DNA of 64,000 bases, from positions 59,775,257-59,839,256 of the forward strand of contig OX104128.1 in NCBI GenBank assembly GCA_944470555.2, given 5' to 3'. The notes beneath the pieces are model-generated. The model saw only the letters and a program-made list of their open reading frames with translations. It was not told where the DNA came from and did not search any database. Position numbers and translations under genes: made by a program. The DNA is from Heterobilharzia americana. Taxonomy: Eukaryota > Platyhelminthes > Trematoda > Strigeidida > Schistosomatidae. Every line of letters begins with the position of its first letter. The stretch's first letter is position 1. Below are positions 36,055 to 45,839 of this stretch, in pieces.

Positions 36055-36475
36055 TAGTTGTTGGTTGGTTGAAAGCAATCGCCAGGAAGCTCTAGACCTA
36101 GGTTTTGTGCTTGTTGGCACTCGTCAGCAAGGCTCATCTACAACCTTGAGGGAATTAACGTCCCGCCTGAGATTCGGAACCACATCACCCAATGTTGTAG
36201 TCAGCGATGATGCCGCTGGGCTATCTGTGTCCCGACTGACCTCATGTAAAACTGCTATACATACATTGACTGGTCACTGGACAGCAACCAATCTCATGTT
36301 GTCTTTTCCTGGCTGAGTCCTGACAAAATTTTGTCACCCATTTTGCAATGTAGCCACTACGATGGTGAGCCTCTTATATTGGAAATATGATAGATAGAAT
36401 TCGGTCAACAGTCAGGTAGGACTAGACAACATAAGAATGGTTGCTCTTCTGTGACTAATCAATGTGAATTATCGA
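36055..36475 (-). repeat. SINE-D copy, well preserved
   Basis: On the - strand the tRNA-like head reads atagcccagcggcatcatcg then ggttccgaatctcaggcggg (A-box and B-box-like). It is followed by ttgtagatgagcctt, the type-3 hammerhead at 36084-36138, and the tail gattgctttcaaccaaccaa. The 83-codon + strand frame at 36065-36316 only reflects this repeat. Confidence 0.7.
36084..36138 (-). ncRNA. Type-3 hammerhead-like motif in SINE-D (G12 lost)
   Basis: On the - strand it has CTGACGAG, stem II GTGC/GCAC around CAACAA (perfect), AAAA for GAAA, stem III ACCT/AGGT (perfect palindrome) and the GTC triplet. Stem I GCCTTG pairs TAGAGC imperfectly. Everything but the first G of the GAAA box matches a hammerhead. 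Relics at 2971-3022 and 61280-61335 keep GAAA, so the ancestral element probably had it. Confidence 0.6.
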
Positions 36476-36821
36476 TCTACCTAAAAGTAATTTCTTTACT
36501 TTTCTACTTATTTCTGACAGAATTATGAAACTGAGTATAGGCATTATTGTAAATGTGAATAACTTTATTCAGCATATGTTGTTCATAGCAGCAAACAAGA
36601 AAAAGATCACCCTCCTCAGAATGATGACTGTGAAAGTAAAAACATTATTTCAGCAGTTGATTGGTCAGAACTTTTCGCAGTTCATTTGTTCAGCTTCATT
36701 ACACTTTGCATGAATAAGAAATACTCAACTTCTGGGAAAGTTTCAGAAACATTAACTTAGCATAAATTAGCTGGAGTCATGAAATGCATTGTTTTATATT
36801 GATGATGGATAGAGGCTAGCA

Positions 36822-36883
36822 GTGGAATCCAGTTTGACACGCGTTTCGTCCTATTTGGGACTCGTCAGCTGGATTCACGTGCC
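36822..36883 (-). ncRNA. Hammerhead ribozyme, Sm-alpha type, with AAA insertion
   Basis: On the - strand it has stem I ATCCAG, CTGACGAG, stem II TCC/GGA with loop CAAATA, GAAA, stem III ACGC/GTGT and the GTC triplet. Three extra A follow before CTGGAT. All core residues are intact. The inserted AAA between the cleavage triplet and stem I is not in the usual Sm-alpha consensus and may reduce or prevent cleavage. Confidence 0.75.
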
Positions 36884-37142
36884 ATCCAGTGAGTAACGCT
36901 GTTCCCACAGAGACTCGAACTCGCGGCCGACTGACCCAGACGCCAGAGCGTTATCCACTAGACCACCGCGCCACGCTAGTCACTTTTGTGCGATGGGGTA
37001 ATACAAGCAATAACCTCAAAACTATACCTGTCGCACAAGAAGTGACTAGCGTGGCGCGGTGGTCTAGTGGATAACACTCTAGCATTTGAGGCGATCGGTC
37101 GCGAGTCCGACTCCTGGTGGGAACAGCGTCACTCACTGGAAG

Positions 37143-37203
37143 GCAGATACATCCAGCTGACGAGTCCTAAATAGGACGAAACGCTCGTCAAACTGGATTC
37201 CAC
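37143..37203 (+). ncRNA. Hammerhead ribozyme, Sm-alpha type, with AAA insertion
   Basis: It has ATCCAG, CTGACGAG, TCC/GGA with loop TAAATA, GAAA, stem III ACG/CGT, GTC, then AAA before CTGGAT. It has the same insertion as its inverted partner at 36822-36883, showing that both arms come from one subfamily or one duplication event. Confidence 0.75.
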
Positions 37204-37659
37204 TCCTAGCCACTATCCATCATCAATGTATGTAATTAGAACACAGGTAATATCAAAGCATCTGCACAGGAGCCCAATAGAGACTGATCAATTCATTCTA
37301 ATCAACGATGGGATAATACAAGTAATAACATGAATGCATTGTTTTGTTCTGTCATTCATAAGCTTATCGGTGAAGCTCACACAGAATACAGTTAGATTAT
37401 TAAACTGATACAGTCTACCTACGTGTAGCCCTATTTTGGCAACAGTGAAATAAACTGATGCACATTTCAACACAAGATTAAAAAACGATGTTTTTATTTT
37501 AAGATACACCTTATTTAATCCTCATTCAAAGGACAATTGCATAAAACTGGTTATTTACAGCCAAGAATAAATGTCAGTTGATAAATCGGAAAAAGAATGA
37601 TATCATATCAGATAGAAAAGGCGTAAAATCCTGTTACCTCCATGTACTACCTATTTGTC

Positions 37660-38000
37660 AACATTGACTGGTGATGTCGACCAAGTCGAACATGAGGACA
37701 ATTAATCAACAGTGGCATTGGATGAAAGTCACGATATATCATGAGATGACAGAATTAGGAAATATGGACTGTTAGATTCTGAGCCAGTAGCTCAATAGTA
37801 AGAAGCTGGCCTCAGAACCTGAAGGTGGTGGGTCCAATTCCTGGTAGGGCAGGGTCATGTGTGAGCACTAGTGAAGAGTCCTATAATAAGATGAATCAGC
37901 TGTCTAATGCTGCCATCTTCTAATGTTTCTCCAACTAATGTCAGCCCATGATGAATACAAACCTGAAATCATTAAATCTCCATAAACCTCCAAATTGAAA
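37660..38000 (+). repeat. SINE-B copy
   Basis: It runs from the far family segment (gtcgaccaagtcgaacatga) through the head (gagccagtagctcaatagta, B-box-like ggtccaattcctggtagg), a decayed hammerhead (37865-37912, tagtgaagagtcctat then gaatcagctgtc) and the tail agcccatgatgaatacaaac then tctccataaacctcc. Confidence 0.65.
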
Positions 38001-38279
38001 TAAAACTTTATAATTATTTTTGCAGACTTTTCTAACAGTCTTATACTTTCTATCAATCTGAATACTTTAAGTTTAACGACATATGCAATAAAAAATAAAA
38101 TTCTCATAAATCTCAAACTAAATTACTGCCTAGTGCTCATTAGTAAACTGTGTAGAAATGAATATCCTGACATTCTAACTGGAAGTCATTGACTTGTGAG
38201 TTCAACTAGTTGGAAGTGAAGCGAATACTAAGTAAAAACGTGGTGGATATAGCATGACGATCCGGAGTCCGTTCTCTGA

Positions 38280-38345
38280 AGTCGTCGTGGATCCTTGCTG
38301 TTATCTAGTACTCTCAAGTTTTAAATGATTCTCCAACTAATGTCA
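38280..38345 (+). repeat. SINE-B tail, interrupted by the RTE insertion
   Basis: The string ctctcaagttttaaatgatt then ctccaactaatgtcattctg is a family B tail. It resumes after the RTE at 41566 (gatgtatacaaccttaaaaa). The RTE therefore landed inside an older SINE-B. Confidence 0.7.
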
Positions 38346-38358
38346 TTCTGTGATGTAT
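38346..38358. repeat. RTE target-site duplication, left
   Basis: TTCTGTGATGTAT is repeated exactly at 41564-41576. It is intact on both sides of the full-length RTE. Confidence 0.9.
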
Positions 38359-38369
38359 TATTATTATTA

Positions 38370-38506
38370 TTAGTCCCTTGGGTTCCTAGTGGAACACAGG
38401 GCTTCAGTAGCACGCCTCCAGTGACCTCTGTTCTCTGAGATCTTTTGAACCTGGTTCCACGACAGCCCACAAGCTCTCATTTCCTCCTCGCACGACCTCC
38501 TCCATG
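38370..38506 (-). pseudogene. RTE C-terminal coding tail in shifted frame
   Basis: In a different frame from the main ORF, the - strand reads EWNPHGKRRVGRPRVTWRRS, then CEEEMRACGLSWNQVQKISE, then WRRATEALCSTRNPRD and a stop. This is the usual C-terminal tail of RTE proteins (GRP..TWRR...W.....A.DR..WR). It overlaps the end of the main ORF from 38507 to about 38575. A 5-base duplication (AGGCC AGGCC at about 38556-38565) separates the frames. Confidence 0.75.
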
Positions 38507-41500
38507 TCACCCTCGGACGCCCAACTCGTCGCTTCCCATGGGGATTCCACTCGAGGGCCTGGCCTGATGCGCGATGTCCCCAGTCGGCCTTCTCAGTGTA
38601 TGCCCAATCCATCTCCATTTCCTTCTGCATATTTGCTGCGTGATAGGTTCTTGGTTGGTTCGTTCCCAGAGCACCTTGTTGCTTATTATTTCTGGCCATC
38701 TGATCTTCAGTAGCGAGCGTAAGCAGTTGTTGATGAATGTCTGTAGTTTATTGGAAATCCCTTTCGTGACGCGCCAAGTCTCTGAGCCATACAAGAGCAC
38801 TGACTTGACGTTGGTGTTGAAAATCCGTATCTTGTTCCGCATGCTGAGTGCAGAAGATCTCCACACTGGTTTCAGGCTAATGAACGCCTGTCTTGCTTTT
38901 CCGATTCTGACTTTGACATCCTCGTCTGTGCCGCCTGTAGTTGAAACAGTGCTGACTAGATAGGTGAAGGAGGTTACTTCCTTTAAGTTTCTCCTGTTGA
39001 TGGTGATTGGAGTTTGTTGTTGTTGTTGGTGCGGTATCTTCATCACTTCTGTCTTCTCTATATTCACCTGAAGTCCCGTCTTCTCTGCCTCTTCTATCAA
39101 CTTGTTAGTTTTTGCCTGCAGATCTTCAAGTTTGTGTGACATTAGGCATAAGTCATCGGCGAAATCCAAGTCTTCTAGGTTCTTTTCCGTCGTCCAGTGT
39201 ATCCCCCTCTTCTCGCTGCCTACTGTTTGCTGCATGATCCAGTCCACCACAATCAGGAATATCATGGGGGATAGTAGGCAACCTTGTTTCACTCCTGTCT
39301 TCACTTCAAAGGCATCACTGAGCTTCCCATTGTGGATTACTTGGCATGTGGCATCTTCATATAGTTGTTGAATGAGGCGGATAAAGGTTTGCGGTACTCC
39401 GTAGTATTGAAGCAGTTTCCAAATTACTTCTCGGTCGACGCTGTCAAAGGCCTTCTCAAAGTCGATGAAGTTGAGGTAGAGAGCTGATTGCCATTCTATG
39501 CTCTGTTCTATGATGATACGAAGCGTTGCAATTTGGTCTGCACATGATTTGTACTTCCTGAAGCCTGCCTGTTCCGGTCGCAGTTTTGAATCCAGTGCGT
39601 CTTTAAGCCTCTCCAGGATGATGCGGCTTAATATTTTACTTGGGGTGGACAGGAGAGTGATTCCGCGCCAGTTCTTGCAAGCACTGAGGTCTCCCTTCTT
39701 CGGCAGTTTGACAAGGTAACCCTTCTTCCAATCGTCAGGTACCTTCTCTTCCTTCCACACCTTCTGCAATAGTGGTGTGAGCATGTCCGCTGTTGTCTCT
39801 GCATCTGTTCTCAGTGCTTCTGGCGGTATTCCATCTGGTCCTGCTGCTTTCCCACATTTCAGTAGCTTTATGGCGTTCAGGACTTCCATTTTCGTTGGGG
39901 GATTAATGTTCACTTGTAATTCAGCGGCTGCAGGTGGTATTTCTGGACGAAGTGCAGGTGGTGGTCGATTCAAGAGCTTCTTGAAGTGGTCGGCCCATCG
40001 TTTCCTCTGTTTCTCTTCTTTCGTAATTAAATTTCCTTCTTCATCTTTTATTGGTTTCATCTGTGTTGGTCTCTTCCCTGATAGCAACCTGGTTATTTGA
40101 TACAATGTCGTCAGGTCTCTCTTACCTGCAGCCTGTTCTGCTTCACTTGCCAGTGTTTCGTAGAAGTGTCTTTTGTCTTTGCGTGCACTCTTCTTCACTT
40201 CTTTGTCCAGTGTTTTATACATTGTGCTCAGTTCCTCTTGTCGTTGAGCATCCTTGCACTGGTTTATCTTCTGCTTCACCATCCTCCTCTCCTCTATCAG
40301 CTTCCAGGTATCCGTCGAGATCCATTCCTTGTCTTCTTTCTTCTTCCTTCCTAATACTGTTGTGCAGGTTTCTTTCCACATAGCTTTCAAAGACTTCCAG
40401 TGTTCTTCCACACAGGTTTCTTCAGGGATGTTCCTCGATGTCTCCCATTTTGTCTTGATGGCTGCCTTGAAGATCTCCTTTGTAGTTTCATCCTTCAGTT
40501 TCCGAGTGTTGTACTTGAATTGAGGTCTATCACCAGCTTCCTTGAAGGCTTTTAACTTGATTTGGAAGGTTCCTTGCACTAGATAGTGGTCTGAACCTAC
40601 ATCTGCTCCTCTTCTTGACCTTGTGTTAAGTAGACTGCGTCTCCATTTTCTTGAGATTGAGATAAAGTCGATTTGATTTTTAGTGTGTCCATCTGGTGAA
40701 ATCCATGTCGCTTTGTGGATATCTTTGTGCCTGAACACACTGCCTCCAATCACCAAATCGTTGAATGCGCAGAATTCTGCAAACAATTCTCCATTCTCAT
40801 TCATTTCACCTAGCGCCTCTCGACCCATGGTTAGTTCTCTTCCTGTGTTGTCCCCTCCCAGTTTGGCATTCATGTCGCCCATCAGAATTTTGATATCGCC
40901 AACTGACGTCTTGTCCAGTGTTGATTGAAGTTGTCTGTAGAAATCCTCCTTTTTCTCTTGCTCTGCATTATTTGTAGGTGCATAACATTGTATGATTGTG
41001 ACCTTTCTTCCTTTTGAGTTGAATCTTGCTGTCATGATCCTGGAGGAGATTGGTTCCCACTGCATGAGAGCCTTCGATGCTCTTGAGGACATCATGATAG
41101 CCACTCCCTCAGTGTGCTCGTGGTTGGCGTCTGGGTGACCGGAGTAGATTATTGATTCTCCAGTTGACAGTTTGGAGAGTCCACTCCCATTCCATCTGCT
41201 TTCGCAAATCCCAAGCACTTCGATGTTATACCTTCTCATCTCCCTTGCAATCTGGGCTGCCTTACTGGGTTCAAACATCGTGCGGACATTCCATGTCCCC
41301 ACGTTTACTTTCGCTTTCATCGAGAGAAGACACATCGGCCAATTGGCTTCCCGAAGGCTTTCACCAACTGGCGTCATTTCGCCTCTCCGATTCCAGCGGG
41401 GAATAAGTTTGTTTTCATTTTTTATATTTTGTTTGTGCTTTGAAGTTTCTTTAGCGGTTAGATTTGTTTTCCGGGGTAGGGTTGCTAGCCCTATGCCCAA
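38507..41500 (-). CDS. RTE endonuclease / reverse transcriptase (997 codons)
   Basis: This is the replication protein of an RTE-clade non-LTR retrotransposon. It has an apurinic-like endonuclease at about residues 65-310: GTWNVRTM at 68, ICESRWNG with the catalytic Glu at 100, GDMNAKLG at 208, and SDH at 303. The reverse transcriptase lies at about 530-800: PDGIPPEAL near 555, FIDFEKAFDS at 678 (motif A), GVKQGCLLSP at 736 (motif B), and LDFADDLCLM at 778 (catalytic Asp pair). All visible catalytic residues are present and there is no internal stop. The first Met is used by default; translation might start at a later Met before GTWNVRT. The last about 25 residues are in a shifted frame compared with related elements, whose C-terminal tail continues at 38370-38506. 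Confidence 0.92.
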   Translation of the reverse strand: MGIGLATLPRKTNLTAKETSKHKQNIKNENKLIPRWNRRGEMTPVGESLREANWPMCLLSMKAKVNVGTWNVRTMFEPSKAAQIAREMRRYNIEVLGICESRWNGSGLSKLSTGESIIYSGHPDANHEHTEGVAIMMSSRASKALMQWEPISSRIMTARFNSKGRKVTIIQCYAPTNNAEQEKKEDFYRQLQSTLDKTSVGDIKILMGDMNAKLGGDNTGRELTMGREALGEMNENGELFAEFCAFNDLVIGGSVFRHKDIHKATWISPDGHTKNQIDFISISRKWRRSLLNTRSRRGADVGSDHYLVQGTFQIKLKAFKEAGDRPQFKYNTRKLKDETTKEIFKAAIKTKWETSRNIPEETCVEEHWKSLKAMWKETCTTVLGRKKKEDKEWISTDTWKLIEERRMVKQKINQCKDAQRQEELSTMYKTLDKEVKKSARKDKRHFYETLASEAEQAAGKRDLTTLYQITRLLSGKRPTQMKPIKDEEGNLITKEEKQRKRWADHFKKLLNRPPPALRPEIPPAAAELQVNINPPTKMEVLNAIKLLKCGKAAGPDGIPPEALRTDAETTADMLTPLLQKVWKEEKVPDDWKKGYLVKLPKKGDLSACKNWRGITLLSTPSKILSRIILERLKDALDSKLRPEQAGFRKYKSCADQIATLRIIIEQSIEWQSALYLNFIDFEKAFDSVDREVIWKLLQYYGVPQTFIRLIQQLYEDATCQVIHNGKLSDAFEVKTGVKQGCLLSPMIFLIVVDWIMQQTVGSEKRGIHWTTEKNLEDLDFADDLCLMSHKLEDLQAKTNKLIEEAEKTGLQVNIEKTEVMKIPHQQQQQTPITINRRNLKEVTSFTYLVSTVSTTGGTDEDVKVRIGKARQAFISLKPVWRSSALSMRNKIRIFNTNVKSVLLYGSETWRVTKGISNKLQTFINNCLRSLLKIRWPEIISNKVLWERTNQEPITQQICRRKWRWIGHTLRRPTGDIAHQARPSSGIPMGSDELGVRG

Positions 41501-41563
41501 CCTTCCCTCTTTACCCGGGCTTAGGACCGGCTAGTAACTAGTAAACTAGTTAACCAGGCGAGG

Positions 41564-41576
41564 TTCTGTGATGTAT
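41564..41576. repeat. RTE target-site duplication, right
   Basis: TTCTGTGATGTAT, identical to 38346-38358. Confidence 0.9.
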
Positions 41577-41639
41577 ACAACCTTAAAAATAAAACTCTTA
41601 TCAACCCTAAAGTACATTACTTTTGTAATTATCAAAATA

Positions 41640-42130
41640 AGTGAACTGAAAAACACGTTGAGTCTCATCAATCAAATTTTGAAGGTATTCAGTCCACAAA
41701 AAAAAAAGGAAGTAATAACGAGATCTGGTTCCTAGATGTCCTTATCAATAAAATACGCAGTGGAACCTTACAGATTCAAGTCTGCCTGATAGTGACACAT
41801 ACATCAAGTTTTGAACTACCACAGTAATAAACCAACCTATCATAGAGAGAGTTATGTGTAGGTATCATTCACACATAACAAGATTCATTGCAGCACTCAA
41901 CAAGTAAGTAAGTCAAGGGAGAAAATCTTCTTTAAAAGTATTCCAGGTCAATAATTGTTCAGTCAATTTTGTCAAGTAAAGTCTATCAACAGAACACACA
42001 TCAAGTCCATAACCTCAACCTTTAAAGGGAATCACCTTACAGTATATCAGAAATATTCACCCAATTACTTCAGCAGTTTGGTAGCAGAGTTACAGACAAA
42101 TCAAATCGTTGCAGAACATTTTATATAGGC
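41640..42130 (+). mobile_element. PLE reverse-transcriptase relic (C-terminal part)
   Basis: About 41720-41830 reads NNEIWFLDVLINKIRSGTLQ then IQVCLIVTHTSSFELP, which corresponds to N.E..FLD.L..R...G.LQ..VYRKPTHT of Penelope-like reverse transcriptases. A further piece near 41960-42110 (KVFQVNNCSVNFV, then SPNYFSSLVAELQ) may continue it. Stops and frameshifts are frequent. Confidence 0.5.
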
Positions 42131-42819
42131 ACAGGCTAAACGATCCATTACTGAAACAAATTAAGCGGAATATAATTTACAAAACTGGTTGCCAAAACTG
42201 TCAGCGTCATCATATTGAACAGTCCAGTCACTGAATAGTCCAATGGATTTATGAGTATCAATTAGCAGTCGTGACATGAAATATCATCATTTATATAATG
42301 TAACCACAACTTTGATAGGAACAGCATGGAAACACTGCAACAGGTAAGCTCAAGGACTGTAAGAGAGTTTCTGAAAACAAAGTGCGCCAATCAAACGACA
42401 ATCAACAGATACGTGGACTACTAAGATGGAATCAGCTAACTAGAAATCACTCATACAAATCAATAATCAGATATTATGTCAACGGCAAAATGAGGAGATG
42501 ATTCCCTATCCACAGGCTAATAACACTCAAAGTCAGTAAATAACCTTCCCAAAATTCATATTTTGAAATAAATCCTGGTAAAGTCACCTAGCCTGTTGCT
42601 GAAACATCAAAGAACAAACTTCAAAGCTTGACATTTCTCATAGCAGTCGTCTAGCAATGAAATTTTATGCAAAGGGATATTACAAACCGCTTGAGCTACT
42701 GAAACAGTCAACTAGATTTCCCTTTGCTATACAGTTGCAAGTCTCCTATACGGATGCCTCAACAGTGTTAGATATCCATGATGTTATATTCATCTTGGTG
42801 ACTAGTATGTGAACTTGAA

Positions 42820-42910
42820 CTCACTTGAGTGCGGATACATCCAGCTGATGAGTCCCAAATAGGATGCAACACGCACCCTGGATTCCACTGCTAATCACCG
42901 AGATGAACAT
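42820..42910 (+). repeat. SINE-A fragment with inactive hammerhead
   Basis: The ribozyme block at 42829-42891 keeps stem I (ATCCAG/CTGGAT), CTGATGAG and most of stem II. The GAAA box reads GCAA and the cleavage triplet ACC, both incompatible with cleavage. The head is absent. Confidence 0.7.
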
Positions 42911-43589
42911 AGATTTCTTGATTTTGCCAGTTAACAAACTTTCCAAATAAAATATAGGGATTTAATTAGCCGTTTCAGTATTTTCTAGGGCGGCCTTTAG
43001 AGTCATTATCTTTCTCTATTTACACTAAAAATATATCATTTTTTATGTAGGTATATATGCATAGAAGAAGAGATAGACAATTTTTGGTTCTTTCTCCAGA
43101 CTTTGTTTTATTGTGTATTCAAGCATTTAATGTCTGTTGTCTTTCAGTTGTTTCTTCTGTCTAAACTATTTTGATACATTAGGATTCTATTAGTGTGTGA
43201 ATATACATGCACATAAGAGAGACGTCGTTGTACGAAGGTCACTAGTATTTAACATACGAATGAAAAGTAATCGTATTCATTGGAAAAAATTGTAATTATA
43301 TTGACTTTCACTAACTGATACACTTCCCTGACAAAATGGATACTTGTATTTTAGGATGTGTAATGAGGTATTTAAAAAGTCTTATATCAAAGAAATGCGG
43401 TTAGTTACCATTTGATCAACACAAAATCTATGTAAATACATCGGTTGAATTGAAAAGGGGCGTACATGCTTGCAAAGTAAGAACAACAATAACGTCTCCG
43501 AGATCAAGACTAGATTACTGCAGCCTTTTGGAACCGCTATATCTAACAAGCCCATAAAATCCCTTCACTCTGTGATATTCAGGTAAAAA

Positions 43590-44180
43590 GAAACAGTAAC
43601 AAAGGAAGGCAAACCAAATATTATCTACAAAATAAACTGAAGAAACTGCAAAAAACACTGGATCAGATGGAATGTTGGTCCTCTCTTTTTGTATCCGTCT
43701 ACAGGAACATCATTTAGCAGCGAAGCATCATGATATATCATAGCTCATATCAATGCATACGGACAACTGTGGACATGAATTTGTCTGAGAAAATGTGGAA
43801 ATCTTGGAAGGGGGAATGACAAAGAATGTCAAAGAATTTTTAGAAGCTTGGTATTCAAGTATGTCAGCGATCGACAAGCTCATTGACATTGACCTGATCT
43901 ACCAACCAATAAGAAACAACAATAAGGTCGGATTCTAGGTCATCAGGACACCCAGTCAAAATGAAGGTAGAGACAATGACAAGACCTAGGTAGAAACAAC
44001 TAATCAAACACAAGGCCACCAGGACAAGCTGCTAAATAAATTTTGGAGAAAGGTCTGTGCTGATGATGTTATCTAAGATGACAAAGAAAGTTTAATGATT
44101 AAAGCAACCAGCTAAGAGAACAAAGTACCATGAAAACCCTCCTCCTGAGCTACAAATATTCCCCATAGTCTCAAGAACAA
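43590..44180 (+). mobile_element. PLE GIY-YIG endonuclease relic and 3' end
   Basis: About 43690-43925 reads (with shifts) RLQEHHLAAKHHDI, then LISMHTDNCGHEFV, then VEILEGGMTKNVKEFLEAWY and DIDLIYQPI. This is the C-terminal half of the GIY-YIG nuclease carried by Penelope-like elements (H....H.F.W..V.IL......R...E.W). Near 44020-44060, QDKLLNKFWRKVCADDVI followed by a stop aligns with the end of the open frame at 56068-56331 (QDKLLSRSW..., ISANDVV, stop). The 3' untranslated block cctgagctacaaatattccc follows. Confidence 0.6.
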
Positions 44181-44479
44181 ACATTTGTAGGATGACCCGA
44201 ATTGATTTCGTGTACTCTAAATTTAAAATTGTTTACAGTAAGCTACCTTTCGTTCCATTTCAATAGTAAAATCAACACTAAATACACCCTCTACATCTAG
44301 ACAGATAAGGAGACGAATGACAGAGTTCACGATCAAACAAATGACAGCAGATCGGACAGTAAAATCTGTCTGGGAACACAAAGAAAACAATACAACATAA
44401 TAGCAGTGCAGGCGTATGATTGTAGCTAGAAGGGTTAAGACTTCTTATAAAAGGGAGGAGAACAACAAAGATGATGTTC

Positions 44480-44625
44480 AATTTTGAGGGAGTTGTGGGG
44501 ATTTGGAAATATTTCAAGTTTTTATTCATCATAGACTAACATCAGTTGGAGGAACAAAGGAAACCTGGGAGCACTGAACGGCTGTTTCGTCTTAGTATGG
44601 GACTCCTCAGCAGATACACCCACAT
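44480..44625 (-). repeat. SINE-B fragment, reverse orientation
   Basis: It runs from the terminal block gagggagttgtggggatttg through catagactaacatcagttgg to the hammerhead at 44568-44617, then stops. The head is missing. Confidence 0.7.
44568..44617 (-). ncRNA. Type-2 hammerhead ribozyme in SINE-B (core intact)
   Basis: On the - strand it has CTGAGGAG, stem II GTCC/AGAC with loop CATACTA (three good pairs), GAAA, stem III ACAG/CCGT with one mismatch, the triplet GTT (allowed NUH) and CAGTGCTC for stem I. All core boxes match the consensus. Confidence 0.6.
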
Positions 44626-45839
44626 CCACCTCAAAATACATTGAAATGAATATAATGGGTTAAAATAAGTCTAAAATACTGTGAATATGAATAATATTTG
44701 AGAACAATATATACGACAATAAGGTGAAAGAATAAAATTAATAAATAAATCTGCTGAAAAAAACAATTCGACAAGGCAATGCAAGCTGAACTACAAACTC
44801 CTATAGTACAAACAAGTTAGATTTCATTCGATGGGTTCTCTCTGCTGCTTCTGCATAACGTAGTGAGTCTTTTAGGTTGGTAATAGGTCAGCTGACAAGA
44901 ATACTGAATCGTTTACAAGAAGTCAGGGGGATATCTGTATTTTTTTTTAGTGTTTACTTGCTAAGAAATATGGTGTCGTTCTGTTGTTCACCGCTGGGGA
45001 ACTAAATTCCCAGTGTTTTATAAATATTGAATCCTTTTCGTCTTCTGACTGTAGATATTTTGTTGTGTGTAAGAAAGATAACTACGAGGAATTAGCTTGA
45101 AGAAATGCGTACTGTCAGGATACCTTTTTCATAATCAGCCAATTTTTATCTTGTAACGCAATCACTGTCACATCTCTAAGAGTTAAGAAAAATTAGAAGA
45201 TATCTTTAGTAAAACATGCTGGCGGGAATAGAATGTCAAAGTGACAGACAATTTGACATCATGACATATAATCTACCATACTTCTTCCCTTTAATAATTC
45301 ATGAAAAATATAAAATTTTTGCATAGATTCTGACTCTCATTCAATAACTTGTGAGATCAAGTCCCATGATTTGGTTTATTACGTGTATCAAGCTTCGCAA
45401 CAGTATTATTTACTGGACTGCATTTCAGCTACAATTTACTGTCGATCGTCATGTCAGAATAAATCTACAACGGTTGTAATTCTATCGGCATCCTTCTCAA
45501 AAATGCAGCTTTAGATTCTCAATGAGGCTTAAATTAAGGTAACACTCACGTAAAAACAAGCCTTGTAGGTTGAAAGAAACTATTGATACAATTAGTCTAA
45601 ATAATTTAGTTTACAAATCTCCTGCAAACATTATGAAGCTACATACATAGGTCAAAAGGATTGGCCAGCATCAGTTAGGCTGTCTGAGTACAAAATCCTA
45701 GCTAAATGAAGTTTGATGGGCCTTAATCAGGAAGAAAATAGAAAGAAAAACTCAATTACCATGGTTAATGCATACGTTTACACACAATCACACCGTAAGA
45801 TGAAACAGTATTCAGAACTTAGTTGGATGGAAGGAGATA
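44626..45839. other. No recognisable feature (intronic)
   Basis: AT-rich intron. A 77-codon open frame begins at 45713 and runs into the SINE-C repeat. No gene is supported. Confidence 0.45.

Larger units (their letters stand above)
36800..37235. repeat. SINE-A head-to-head inverted pair (foldback)
   Basis: A reverse copy (36805-36990) and a forward copy (37040-37235) face each other with their tRNA-like heads in the centre. The inverted homology extends past the SINE heads into tagtcacttttgtgcga and its complement tcgcacaagaagtgacta, leaving a loop of about 45 bases. The A-box (gtggtctagtggataac) and B-box regions are well preserved in both. Open frames of 61 codons on each strand are mirror images caused by the palindrome. 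Confidence 0.85.
38359..41563 (-). mobile_element. Full-length RTE-clade (SR2-like) retrotransposon
   Basis: The element is 3.2 kb. Its 5' end on the - strand starts at the reverse of ccaggcgagg, and its 3' end finishes in a short (TAA)n tail, as is usual for RTE elements. Exact 13-base duplications flank it. It carries one long ORF (38507-41500) and a 3' coding tail in another frame (38370-38506). At least five other copies of the same family lie in this window, all on the - strand and all incomplete. Confidence 0.92.

Noticed and set aside
36889..37136. Two 61-codon open frames of near-identical sequence on opposite strands
   Set aside because: They are mirror translations of the SINE-A palindrome.
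39102..41534. Several + strand open frames of 73-120 codons
   Set aside because: They are antisense shadows of the RTE ORF.
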